Source: Neocallimastix lanati (nom. inval.) (Eukaryota; Neocallimastigomycota; Neocallimastigomycetes; Neocallimastigales; Neocallimastigaceae). Taken from it: a DNA stretch of 64,000 bases. Shown here piece after piece: positions 1 through 11,540 of this stretch. A program made the position numbers and the translations under genes. The stretch's first letter is position 1; every line of letters starts with the position of its first letter. The notes under the pieces are model-generated. The model ran no database searches and had not been told where the DNA came from. It was given only the letters and a program-made list of their open reading frames with translations. The stretch is from contig JACVTC010000129.1 of NCBI GenBank assembly GCA_016946835.1, forward strand, positions 241,001-305,000, written 5' to 3'.

Positions 1-2490
1 TAATAATTAATAATTAATAAATAATGGAATAATAAATAATGGAATAATAAATAATAGATTAGTAAAAATAATAATATAAAAAAAAAAAAAAAAGATAAAA
101 TGATTTAATTTATTATATAGTCCTTTATTTATTATTTATGTTACAGATAAAAAAAATCTTAAAATAACATGAATAATTTTTTTTTTATTTTTTATCAAAA
201 GTGGAGAACAAATAATAAAAAAAATTTTTTTCCTTATTTGTTTTTTCTTCAACAGATATTAATTAATTAATAATTAATCATAAATGAATTTTAAATAGAA
301 GAAAAAAAATAAAAAATAATAAAAATAAAAAATAATAAAAATAAAAAATAATAAAAATAAAAGAAGAAATAAAAAATTTTCATGTTTTATCAAATGGCAA
401 AGATTGAAAGATCAGTTATAAACATCATGTAGGAAGATACATTTAATAGAAAAAAAAAATTAAGAGAGATTAAACAAAGAAAAAAAAAAAATTTTTTTTT
501 ATTTATATATATATACATATGCAAACATTCAAATAAATAAATATATATGATATATGTTAGATCATAAATAAATAATTTATATATTATATTTAAAAAAAAA
601 ATAAAAAAATAAAATAAAATAGAAAAAAAAAAACATGAAATAGTTCATAGTAAACAAATATAATATAATATGGAAAATGGATTCATTATTTTAAAAATGG
701 GCTTATTTTTTCTTTTTCTAATCATATAAAAATAATAAATAAAAATAATAAATAAAAATAATAAATAATAGAAATAATAGATAATAATAATAAATAATAG
801 ATAATAATAAAATTAATTAAAAAAAAAATGAAAAATTAATAATGTAATATAAAATAATAATAATAATAAAAATAAACTTTTATTATTATTATTATTATTT
901 TTTTCCAGCCATTTTTGAACCCTACTTTTGACCACTGAATCATTGTTGGTTAGTTAAAATTAATGATAATCGAACCCTATTTTATTAAGATTGTTGTAGC
1001 GGAAATTATTTTATTTTTTATATATAATATTAAATGATTTTATAACAATAGTTGAATAATAAATAATAAATAATAAAATAATAAATGTTTAAATAATAAA
1101 TAATAAAATAATAAATAATAAATAATTAAATAATAAATAATAAATAAATAAATAAATAAATAAATAATAAATTTTTTGAATAAAAAGTAATGAAATATAT
1201 TATGATAAATAAATAAAAATAAATAAAAATAGATTCAAAATAAAAAAAAAATAAAAATAATAGTTAATATATATATAATAAGACTTAGTTTATTAATAGC
1301 AAATAAAAATAAAACTATTAAGATATTTTAGAATACAGAAATAGATATATATTTCAATAAAAAAAAAATTGAATAATGAATACTATTCAAAAATTAATAT
1401 TCAATTTTCATATATTTTAATAAAATTATAAAAAATATTTATTTTAAAATAAATAAGTAAATAAATAAATAAATAAATGATATAAATAATATAGATTAAT
1501 AAATATAAAAATAAGTAAATAAATAAATAAATAAATGATATAAATAATATAAATTAATAAATATAAAAATAAGTAAATAAATAAATATAAAAATAAATAA
1601 ATATAAAAATAAATATGGAATGGACAGCCCTTGGATGTCGATATGGATTTTAGTGGTGAAGTTAGTGTCCTGAAAAAAAGAGAGAAAACGGAATCTACGT
1701 TATGAGGACAGAACTTATTTCTCTGATCATCTTTTTTAAATAGAATATATATATATATATATGTAATTATTTGATATAAAGAATAAATTAAATAAAAATT
1801 ATATAATGAATTTATGAATTTATAATTTATTTATTATTATTATTATTATTTTTTTTTTATAATAAACTCGTATATTAAAGTTTCATATTAAAAAAAAAAA
1901 TAATTTTAAAATAAATGAACTTTTTTAAAGCCACTTTTTACTATCTATACCATTCTATTTGGTTTAAATATATATATATATATATAAATTAATAAAAAAA
2001 AAAAAAAAGATATCATCTTTGGTATTAATATAATAGAATATTAGATTAATAGATTAATAGAAATATATGTATATAAAATTTTACTACTTTATTATATAAA
2101 ATTATTTTTGAAGGAGGGAGGACTTATTTAGAATATAAAAATGGTATAATTGTATTGCTATATAAGAATAAAAGAATAAAAGAATAAATAAAAAAAAAAA
2201 AAAACATTAAATGATAATGCGCTATCACTTTTAATAAATCATTATAAAAATTTATAAAATTTTCCTTTTTTTTTTTTTTTTTTATTTTTATTTAATAAAA
2301 AATATATAAAACTATAAATATTAAAAAAAGATACAAATATGCGTATATATAAATATGTCATTTTTAATGAATTCGTTTTACTTTATTAAATACGAAAATT
2401 GTTTGAAGTTTTTTTTTTTTTTTTTTTTCATATAAAATTTATAAAATATTTATATATAGAGTTTGTCATATTAACAAAATGATTATTAAT
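1..2490. other. A+T spacer without a supported gene
   Basis: No open frame here looks like a protein. It is homopolymers plus TAA/TAAA microsatellites. Two patches are clearly less A+T rich, roughly 900-1010 and 1611-1735. They look like worn remnants of inserted sequence, but I could not match them to a family. A roughly 60-bp unit is duplicated at about 1450-1610. Confidence 0.6.
1450..1610. repeat. Tandem duplication of a ~60-bp A+T unit
   Basis: The block made of a TAAA run, then 'tgatataaataatata', then 'attaataaatataaaaat' occurs twice in direct succession. One base differs (agatt versus aaatt). A partial third copy follows. It is a simple minisatellite with no coding content. Confidence 0.7.
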
Positions 2491-2976
2491 AAATTAATCC
2501 AATGAAGCTAAACCTATTCTAATTTTTATCCACTAATAAAATAATTCATAGAATATAATACCTAATTTGATCTTTCACCCAGGGAGGTGAAAAATCTATG
2601 CCTTTATCATTTCAACTATCGACGCTCTTAAGCAACGAGATTCGATAGAATTCAACGGAATCCCAATTTCATTCATTAATCTAAAAGATAAAGATCGACC
2701 AATTTAAATAGTATTTACGTTATGTTAGAAAACTTACGCAATTCCCACAAAATACGGAACAGTCCGACGAGAGCTGAATTTTATTTAAAAAATATTGTCA
2801 ACTCATTGTCTTTCTTCCTCATCATTAACTTTTATTTTTTTTTTTTTTTTTCATATATAGAACGCCCGCCATGAAAGAGCACTCAATATTCAATAAATAA
2901 ATATTATTATCATCATTCCCCTTTTCTGAATCTAAAGAAAACCTCCAAGGATTTTTGTTCAATTTATCATTGCAAG

Positions 2977-3017
<41 letters not shown>

Positions 3018-3039
3018 ATCATCAAGAAAAGGTAAAGAT

Positions 3040-3160
3040 TGATTTCTGTACTGAAAATTTTCCAATTCTTTACAGGGAAAGATCCAGTGAGAAAAGCTAG
3101 GTACACTAACACCACAACAAGGGCAACATTTAGGGCAATCTTCTGAAGACTATTTTTTTC
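3040..3160 (-). pseudogene. LINE copy A C-terminal Cys/His knuckle fragment
   Basis: In one minus-strand frame the bases read EDCPKCCPCCGVSVPSFSHW followed by IFPC, a C-x2-C-x8-H-x4-C knuckle. It corresponds to the intact-looking knuckle of copy B near 7860-7940. In LINEs such knuckles follow the reverse transcriptase and are thought to bind nucleic acid. The longest open frame here is a different frame without the cysteines, so the knuckle frame has been lost to indels. Confidence 0.75.
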
Positions 3161-3526
3161 TTTTAATGGAAATACTAATATCAAATTCTAAAGCCACACC
3201 TAATTCAAAGAAAATCCAAAAGAATCCCAATGGATACTTGGGATATTGAAATGTTAAGTTTTTTTGATTTCTGAAATAAATCCAAAAATCATTCTCCTTG
3301 TAAATAATTGCTTTTTTTTTTTTAAGCTTTTGAGAGGTTTGAAAGCCATCTCTTTCCCCCTCAATAAAATAATAAAACTTTTTTTTTTTAACGGTTTAAT
3401 TTCTTTATCCAAAGTCCTTGATTTTTTAGTCCATGAGTAATGTAACATAGTAGTAGGAAATATTATTAGTTAGTGAGATGATTAATAATACAAGATGAGT
3501 TTTTTTTTTTATTTTTTCTATTTTTC

Positions 3527-3575
<49 letters not shown>

Positions 3576-3715
3576 CAACGTAATTGAGATTTATAGCACA
3601 AATAGCTTGAAAAGAGGAGGTATTCTCCATTCACAAGTAATATTATAGAGACTAACCTAAGAATTACGAATTACAAGATTTTAAAATTCATAACTCTCAA
3701 TACAATAAAGTTCTC

Positions 3716-3790
<75 letters not shown>

Positions 3791-4229
3791 AGCATCTACT
3801 CTTATTTGAACCAAAGAGAGGAGCATAATATAATGCAAGACTAAAGAAAGAATAAAGGAAAGAGGAAAGTTAACACATTATTTCTTCAATGGGAGAGGAA
3901 TAGAATTTATTAATAAGAAAAATCGAAAGTACGAAATTTAACATTTAAATTACTGTTTTAATTTGGATTGTATAGTGTTTCCATGATAAAGATTCATCAA
4001 AAGTGAATACCAAGATAAGTATAAGTTGTCAGTTTTTAGGTAATTTGTTAACTATCAATAAAGAAAGATGAATCTTTCGTAATTTATCGGTTTTAGTAAA
4101 GTTTTATCGGGGTTTTTTTTTTCTTACAACAACAAGAGTAGCACACTTTATTAATACCAAAACATTTCATTTTTTTTTTTTTTTTAATAGCCCATTCATG
4201 AACTTTATTTAAAAAAAAAAATTTTTTTT

Positions 4230-4830
4230 TCTTAAAGAGCTTGTTTAGATGGAGCAACTAAAAACCAATTATCATCGGGCAAAAAAGTTCCACCATAAAC
4301 AATATATGTATGGATGATTCTAAATAGACACCATACTTAATCACAATGATTCAGTACATCATTAATGAAAACAAATTGAATAAAATAGGAGATAGAATAC
4401 TTTAATGAAAAATTATCTATGTTATTGGATATAAATTATATTACATGGTGTATTTTTTTTTTTTTTTTTTGATCAATTAAATAGGCATATATGAACGAAT
4501 GAATGAAGAATGAATACGCTCTAAACTATTAATTTATAGTATATTTCAATATTTCGTAATTAATGAAACATATTGACAGAGCGCATCCCCTTATCAAACC
4601 TCCCACGATGAATCTGAAAATTCTTCTGAGAGATTAACCATTAAAAAAAGCACGAGCTTTAGAGGATAGATAAAGATTCCTTAAAAACAGATGACATTTA
4701 TCTCTAATTCCTAAGTTATATAATTTGGTCAAAATATTAAAGATAGGTATTGAATCATAGGCTTTTTTTAAGATCGAGAAAAGCAAGATAAGTAAAATTT
4801 CCTTGAAATTTTTCCTCTTTGACATATTTC
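4230..4830 (-). pseudogene. LINE copy A reverse-transcriptase fragment
   Basis: The minus strand encodes KKAYDSIPIFNILTKLYNLG followed by IRDKCHLFL, the RT region around motif A (usually AFD; here AYD). Next comes a worn version of the RQGCPLS motif near 4580 and, in another frame near 4270, a damaged catalytic box reading LPDD where copy B has FVDD. Alignment to copy B shows that these are homologous positions and that copy A is the more decayed of the two. Not functional. Confidence 0.8.
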
Positions 4831-5161
4831 TCTAATTGAAATATATTAAACTTATGATACCTTCTTCTTTTATTTCTAAATCTAAATTGGTCATGTTCAT
4901 GTTCATGTCTAATGTAATTTTATTGGTCTAAGGCATATTTATTTATTTAGCAAATTCTATTAGTAACCATCTTTGAAAAAATAATTTTTTTTTTATTTTA
5001 AAGCCAACATTAATAAGAGTAATAGCACGATAATTTATTTGCAATCTGAAAAAAGATCTCCCTTTTTTTTTTGGAATTGATATTATAGAAGCCGAATTTC
5101 ACACCAACTCTTCAGGGAAAATCATCATCCCAGATTTTGTTAAATAATGAAAAAAAGTTAA

Positions 5162-5195
<34 letters not shown>

Positions 5196-5531
5196 AAAAT
5201 AAACATTTTAACAGAATCAGAGGTAGTGAACCTCTGGAAGGAAGCATCTTGAATTATCGAATAAAATTCGATTTACTAAAGAAAAAAAAAAAGGCTTTTA
5301 AAAAAAAAAAAAAAAGCATCCATTTGAATCTTCTAGTAGAAGGAGTAGGAGCATGACAACCTTTTTGAGTAATTTTTTCTTACAAAAAAAAAAAAAAAAA
5401 AAAAAAAAAAGATAAGAAGTGGAAGTGAAAATGGTTCGAAATATCCTTTGAATGTACTACTACTACTACTACTACAAAAACAACAAAAACAGATACCTTA
5501 ATTAATGTATTCCTTCCTTCCTTCCTTTCTT

Positions 5532-5569
<38 letters not shown>

Positions 5570-5571
<2 letters not shown>

Positions 5572-6200
5572 TATTATAAAAATAATAAACATGATCAATA
5601 CAAGACGATCTACCATCCCTGAGCCCATGTGAACTCGAGACCTGATAAGAATTTTTAGTGAACCACTGATGAGAGATGATTTATTAAGTAAACTTACTAA
5701 TTGGGATTTAGACATATTAAAGTCACCTACAAGAATAGAGGGTGTATTAGTATGATTCTTTATCCATTTAGTAATTTCTGAAAAGGCATTCTTTCTTTCT
5801 TCCTTAGGAGTGACCATAGGAACATAAATATTACCAATAGTGCATTTAATTCCCCCCCAAAAAAAAAAAAAAAAAAAAAAGAAGTTAATGTTCACAAAAA
5901 ATGATCTACTGATATTCAAAAAGGATCAGGAGAAAATGAACAAGAACGATGTTCCACTTATATACCGGGTATATTTGGATTAGTTTTTCGTAAAATTGTA
6001 TTATAGTGACAAAGAAATGGGTAATTATTTGAATGTACATTAAGGTATTGGCTATTACCGACCTCTTGCAAGCAAATACAGATAGAGAGATAGAGATAGA
6101 TTTAGAAATATTTCATTGAAGTATCTAATACCATCACGTTTTTCATCATTCCATCCATTAATGTTCCAATGGACACAAAGATTGAAGATTGAAGGAACTG
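5570..6200 (-). pseudogene. LINE copy A AP-endonuclease fragment
   Basis: From the right, HWNINGWNDEKRDGIRYFNE is the endonuclease start. After a frameshift, ICICLQEVGNSQYL carries the catalytic Glu (QE). Then come KCTIGNIYVPMV and SILVGDFNMS, the latter with the metal/DNA-contact motif GDFN. These are the standard landmarks of an APE-type LINE endonuclease, which nicks the target for target-primed reverse transcription. The frame breaks between landmarks. Confidence 0.8.
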
Positions 6201-6768
6201 AGTAGAACGGTGAGTAAATACTACTATATAGAAAAATCTTTAAACCATTAATTTTAGTTTCAAAAGAAGAAAATTTATTGCTGAATTTCTTAACTTCACT
6301 AAAAGTTCGGATTTTGTTGGTTTGGATCCAATTAATTTTATTGATTGGAAGGCAAATCATAGTTTATCCTTAAAAAAAATGAAGTAATTTTCCCATAGGA
6401 GTATATATGTGTGTTGTGTGTGTGTGTTGTGTTTTTTTTTGTAATTCCCATTCCCATGAACTATTTCATTTGGTAATTAGAAATATGTTTTTTTTTTTTT
6501 TTTTTTTCTTCTTTACTAAGAAATTTCCCAAAAAAAGTTTTACGAACAGACCCATGATGGAAGATCATGAAATAAAGATAAGAAAAGAAAAGAATGAAAA
6601 TTCTTTTTATTCCTGACTTTTCTATTGAATCATGGAAGGCCTCGCCGCCGCAAAACAGGTAGAGTTGCTGACTTTGAAGAAGTATTATCCATTTCGAAGA
6701 AAGCCTAAAAAAAAAAAAAAAAAAGTATAAAATAAAAAAATAATAATAATAAAAAAATAAAGATAAAA

Positions 6769-6803
<35 letters not shown>

Positions 6804-7499
6804 GCCGCAATTATTGCGAACTTTAATCTTTATTTATTTATTCTTATATAAAATACATGAATACTTTTAATTTTAATAAAAAAATAAAAAAACACAGAAT
6901 TAATAAAATAAATAAAAAAAATTATTTGTCCAATTGAACATAATAATAAAAGAAATAGTAATGTGAAATTAAAAAAGTAATAATCAAAAAATAAGTGTAT
7001 AAATATAAATTCAGAAAAAAGTTCATAGGCAACGAACCTCATCTCCTTATGGATTAGGGTTTGAATTGACTATCTGAAAGAAATTATGGTCTTCTCCTTC
7101 AGAGGCATTGGCCCTACTAGCCTGTCCTGTCTTACTGCATTTTCAGCGTTGACGCTCCTGGTTAGTTTGCGCTTATACTTTCGGAATAGTAACCCTTTTG
7201 CCGAGTACTAGCCCGAAGCATAATTTCTGTTAAGAGAGCCGCGGATCGCACCAAGAACGGCGTTTTTGAATAATCACCAAAAATAATTTTGGTTCTTAAA
7301 CAAAATATTCCATTCCTTTTTTGTAATTTAAATCTATTATATCTGCATCCCTTCCACCAAGAAGAAAGTTATACCATCGGTACCACGTCACATATATATT
7401 TACACACTCATTATTCAGAAAATTACTTAAATTACCACCCATAGTAATTGATATGCTTGAGTAGCTTATTCTCGATGTAGTTGTATATGTAATTGTAGG

Positions 7500-8060
7500 T
7501 TTCCGTAGTTTCTAGATGCCAGGTGACGCTGTTCTTGCATAGCACGATTTTCACCAATTGAACTATTCACTAAATTAGAAGTAACGATATTATAATTTTC
7601 ACTATCACTAATATTAGTATTTCTATTTTCACTATCACTATTTCTACTATTATTAACAATATTATTTCTATTGTTAATATTATTAGTATTTATACACTTC
7701 GTTACTACTATCAGAATCAGAATTTTGTTCTATATTATTCATATCTGTGATAACAGTGTCTACATTACTATTAGATATTGGACAATATTTAGAAATAATA
7801 TAAAATATTTCATAAAGAATTTCAAAATCCTTAAAATATTTCATTCGAAATTCACGGAAAAGATAGCATTTAGAAAACCAATGTTCCAATCGAGGATTAC
7901 TATTTTTTCTATAACAACAAGGACACCTTTCAGGACAGTTTTCTTCAATCATTTTGGCGGCTATGGCAACAAGAGCATCGAATTTATATCCACATATGGC
8001 GCGAAGGACCCATTGGAAGCCAATGCTAAATTCAGGATATTTATAATTTAGCTTAAGATA
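7500..8060 (-). pseudogene. LINE copy B C-terminus with Cys/His knuckle
   Basis: The minus strand reads TREYLKLNYKYPEF, then FDALVAIAAKMIEE, then CPERCPCCYRKNSNPRLEHW followed by FSKC. The knuckle is C-x2-C-x10-H-x4-C. After the stop at 7683, a shifted frame continues as an Asn/Ser/Asp-rich tail (NNINNRNN, SDSENRN) to about 7500, so the original protein probably ended further downstream and one indel has truncated it. Confidence 0.75.
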
Positions 8061-8639
8061 CTCTCTAGTTTCCTCAAAACTTATTATTTTTATAAGCTTT
8101 AGCTTTGATTGATTTTCCTGCCATATCTCTATCCCAGTAAAAGTTTTAAAATAGCTTTTTTTTTTTTTTTTTTTTTTTTGATGGAAATCTACTTAATTTG
8201 TCAGCTAAAATTTTACTTTCTTTATTCCCATGCATGACGTCTACAACGAGAAATATCTCTCTAAGTAAATCAGAGATAATACATTTTGAGTTTTTCCATT
8301 TTTTTAAAACACCTTACCTGAGCAATTGCGCATTTCGCCGAAAGAGGAGGAACGTTAAGTTCTTTAGAAACACAATAAAGGGAAGTAAAGCTATTCCCTT
8401 TAGAAAATCCTTCAATCCAGTATAATCCTGAATTAACTAATGTCTGTGTACTTCTCGTTCTATCTTTGTTAGATCCAAGTAGAGGTGCATAATATGAAAC
8501 TTGTCCAATTACTATAGCTGAAAATAACATTCTTTTATAAGGGATAGGAAATATGAAGGTTTCTTAAGAAATCCTTTTTATGGAATAAAATGCATTTCTA
8601 ACTTTATTATTCATTCATTCGTTGTATGATCGGTTTCAA

Positions 8640-9660
8640 TTCTAAATCATTTGAAAAATGGTACACCTAGGTAAGTATAGCAATTCGTTTTTAGGTAACT
8701 CTTGAGTTGAAAGATAGAAGGTAGAATTACTATTATAAAGAAATTTTGAAACTTCCCCTCGTACTACTAAACTGGCACATTTATTGATACCAAATTGCAT
8801 TTCATTATTTCTAGCCCATTTACTGGCAAACTTTAACAATTTCTTAAGTTGGGATCTTGTTGGAGCACATAATACAATGTCATCTACAAAAAGACCTCCA
8901 CAACAACGTTTTTCACCAATAAAGATTGCCATATTTATTACAATTATTAAAAATATCATTAATGAACAAGTTAAACAAAATTAGTGAGAGGGGACAACCT
9001 TGACGAACTCCTTTTCTTAATATTAAATGATTCCGATAATTGTTCCATCAACTCTTACAAAAGCCTTGGAAGATAAGTATAAACTTTCAATAAAATTATA
9101 GCACTTACCTCTAATACCTAAGTGATGAATCTTCATTAATATATTATATATGGGCACTGAGTCATACGCTTTTTATAAGGTCTAAAAAAAAGCAAGGTAA
9201 GTATCCTTATTTTCAAATTTCCTTCTATGACAAATAATTCTTAATGTAGTGTAAAGACTTATACATTCCTCTCGATTACGAAATCCAAATTGTTCAGGTC
9301 TTATAAAACCTTCATCAATTCCATATTTAGAGATTCTAATAGCTATGATTTTTTGCAATAATTTTTAATCCATTATTGATAAGAGAGATGTCACGATAGT
9401 TGTTACAATCTGATAGATCGCCCTTTTTATGAATAGAAACTATTGATGCGTTATTCTATGATTTTGGGAAATCACCATTCCAAATACGATTGATTAAGGC
9501 TTTGAGACATTTAAAGCCAGATGAAATATTACTATTATTATCACTTGATCCTTCTGAATCATCTTTACAAGGAATCAAAGCTTTGAAGAATTCCCATTGG
9601 AATTACCATCAGGACCACAAGCTTTAAAGTTAGGAAGGAATGGAGGAGATAGCTTTGCAA
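8640..9660 (-). pseudogene. LINE copy B reverse transcriptase, broken
   Basis: RT landmarks appear in order on the minus strand. FKACGPDGNSNG near 9630 is the usual KxxGPDG motif. SVPIYNILMK with HLGIRGKCYNFIESLYLSSK spans 9160-9070. RKGVRQGCPLSLILFNLFIN sits near 9000. The catalytic box GLFVDDIVLCAP at about 8890 keeps both aspartates. These are the conserved blocks of non-LTR RT. Indels separate the blocks into different frames, so the enzyme is dead as encoded. Confidence 0.88.
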
Positions 9661-10007
9661 ATTTCTTCATCGCTAATGCCTTGGTTAATATCCCATTCTT
9701 GTAGCCTTGGTCTTCCCAAATTCCTTAGTTCATCAGAATCTTTCCAGTAATCTTTAGAAAGACTATGACCTGAAAGAATCCGACCCTAAGAATTTATAAT
9801 GAAAATGCCAAACTTTTAATTTTTCATCTGTAGAAGAAACAAGTTCATTATTATAATTTTTAATAGGATGAGAGACCGTGAAAGATTGATTATTTATTTT
9901 TGCATTCTTTTTTAACCCATTTCCATGCTTTCCTACTATCCTTTTTAAGAGCTAACGAACATCCAATTTTAATCCAATATAAATATTCTTTTTTTTTCCT
10001 AAATTCA

Positions 10008-11040
10008 TTACATTTTTTTATGAATTGATTCACAAAGTCTGTTATATGAGTCAACTATTTTAGCAAATTCATTGGAATCATTTGCAGAAACATAACGCTT
10101 AATTTGTTTGTATTTAATATGCTTTACCTTTTGAAGACAATATATTTTTCGTGACATTCTAAACATCGCTTTCCTGATTTCTGTTGAAGATGTAATCGAT
10201 AAATCCTTAGCTATGGAATTGATAGTATTAATGAATTTTTCAATAATACAATCTATTGAAAGTTCTTCATTTCCTATTTCTTCACTAAGAATTTCAAATT
10301 TATTGTGATGACATATTTCTTTCTTTTGTTCAAGGCATTTATACCTATCCCATCTTACAAATTTTTTTGGTAACAAAAAATGATTCATGAGAGGTTTATG
10401 GATCAGACACAGAAGGATAATCAACAAAATAAGCACTTGATATTTTAACCAGCATACTTGAATTGACTAACGCATGATCAATATCTGAAGAAAAAAACTA
10501 CCTCTTGTCCATGAAATAGGTGAACCATTAATCGGAAGAATAAACCAGTTATCAAGGTTACTATTGGATAATTTATCTTGTAAATCAGAGGTACTCATGT
10601 TAAAGTCTCCAAGAAGAATAGATGGATGATTAGTGTGATTCTGAAGCCATGTGAAAACTTCTGAAAATGCATATCGGACTTGTAATGAGTGTTTCTTAGT
10701 GGGAATATAGACATTACCAACAGAACACTTAGAGTGATTCCAGAGACTATATATAAGTTGTTAAAGACACAAGATAAGTATAGGAATTATCTTCAAGTAC
10801 TGCTTGACATGAGACATGATAACCAAGATATAAACCTTCTGCAACCTGGAGTAGTAGGATCCATTCTTTTCAAGAAATATTTATAGTTGGGAAGTGTTAC
10901 TTTACATGGATTTCTAGCATCATTAGTACCATTACCTGTTTCCTGAAAACATATAAATAATGGTTTAAATATTGTGTTGAAGTACTCGATACTATCTCTT
11001 TTCACAAAATTCCATCCATTGGTATTCCAACTAAGACAAA
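10008..11040 (-). pseudogene. LINE copy B AP-endonuclease and linker, broken
   Basis: Blocks in order are SWNTNGWNFVKRDSIEYFN near 11030, FICFQETGNG near 10950 (catalytic Glu), WLQNHTNHPSILLGDFNM near 10610, and DIDHALVNSSML running into SDHKPL near 10410-10400. In the last block one inserted C shifts the frame between D and H. These match APE-type LINE endonucleases. The frame from 10436 down to 10008 is the endonuclease-RT linker, basic and with no recognised fold. Confidence 0.85.
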
Positions 11041-11540
11041 AAGAAAACTTTCCTGTGTTAGAATGTGAAAATGGATTTTGAGAATTAAGATTAGGAATAT
11101 TGGGAGCAATTAGTTCATGATTGCCATTATTAGCATTTACTAAATTTGTTGAACTGAGGTTTACTGTGTTAATATCATTGGATGTGTTAATAGATATTAA
11201 ATTTTGTTTTAAATACCGAAAAGAAACCTTATGATTCCATTTGGAACATCTACTCTATGAAAATTTAACTCCTGATAGTGCCTTTTTAAATACTTTTTTA
11301 AATTTTTTGAGGTTGAAATTTGGAGTATATACTTTTATCCTGAAGAAGCTATCATTGAAATTGGTAATTCTTTTTACTGACAAAATATTAACATTGAATT
11401 TTTTTCATTTAGAATGAATAAATTCCTTCATTTTAGCATTAGTCCATGAGTGTATACCATGGATAAAAATCAACCCTGTGTTGTCAATAGATGTTCCATA
11501 GCAGCGAGAACCCCGGTGAAATATCTTTTCCATAATGAAC

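Larger units (their letters stand above)
2500..6710 (-). mobile_element. Decayed non-LTR (LINE) retrotransposon, copy A
   Basis: A minus-strand LINE relic, read from high to low coordinates. The pieces are an Arg-rich start near 6680 (MDNTSSKSATLPVLRRRG), an AP-endonuclease N-terminus near 6180 (NINGW), the GDFNM motif near 5710, reverse-transcriptase pieces near 4830-4300, and a C-terminal knuckle near 3150-3070 (C-x2-C-x8-H-x4-C). A less A+T-rich 3' region at about 2560-2790 follows. The same parts occur in the same order in copy B, which confirms the family. Frameshifts, stops and inserted homopolymer runs (for example T runs at about 5537-5568 and A runs at 3529-3574) break the frame everywhere, so no functional protein is possible. 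Both ends are approximate and I saw no clear target-site duplication. Confidence 0.85.
6771..11540 (-). mobile_element. Decayed non-LTR (LINE) retrotransposon, copy B
   Basis: A second, better preserved minus-strand LINE relic. From right to left it has an N-terminal stretch starting near 11532 (MEKIFHRGSRCYG), an endonuclease (11040-10390), a linker, a reverse transcriptase (about 9650-8640), a connection region, a Cys/His knuckle near 7900, and an Asn/Ser-rich tail down to about 7500. A less A+T-rich 3' region lies at about 7070-7300, and a T run at 6771-6800 would be the poly(A) tail of an element in this orientation. There is no RNase H between RT and knuckle, so it is not a Tad1-like layout. 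Several indels interrupt the frame; one extra base near 10405 splits the endonuclease SDHKPL motif. It may extend right to about 12420. Confidence 0.88.
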
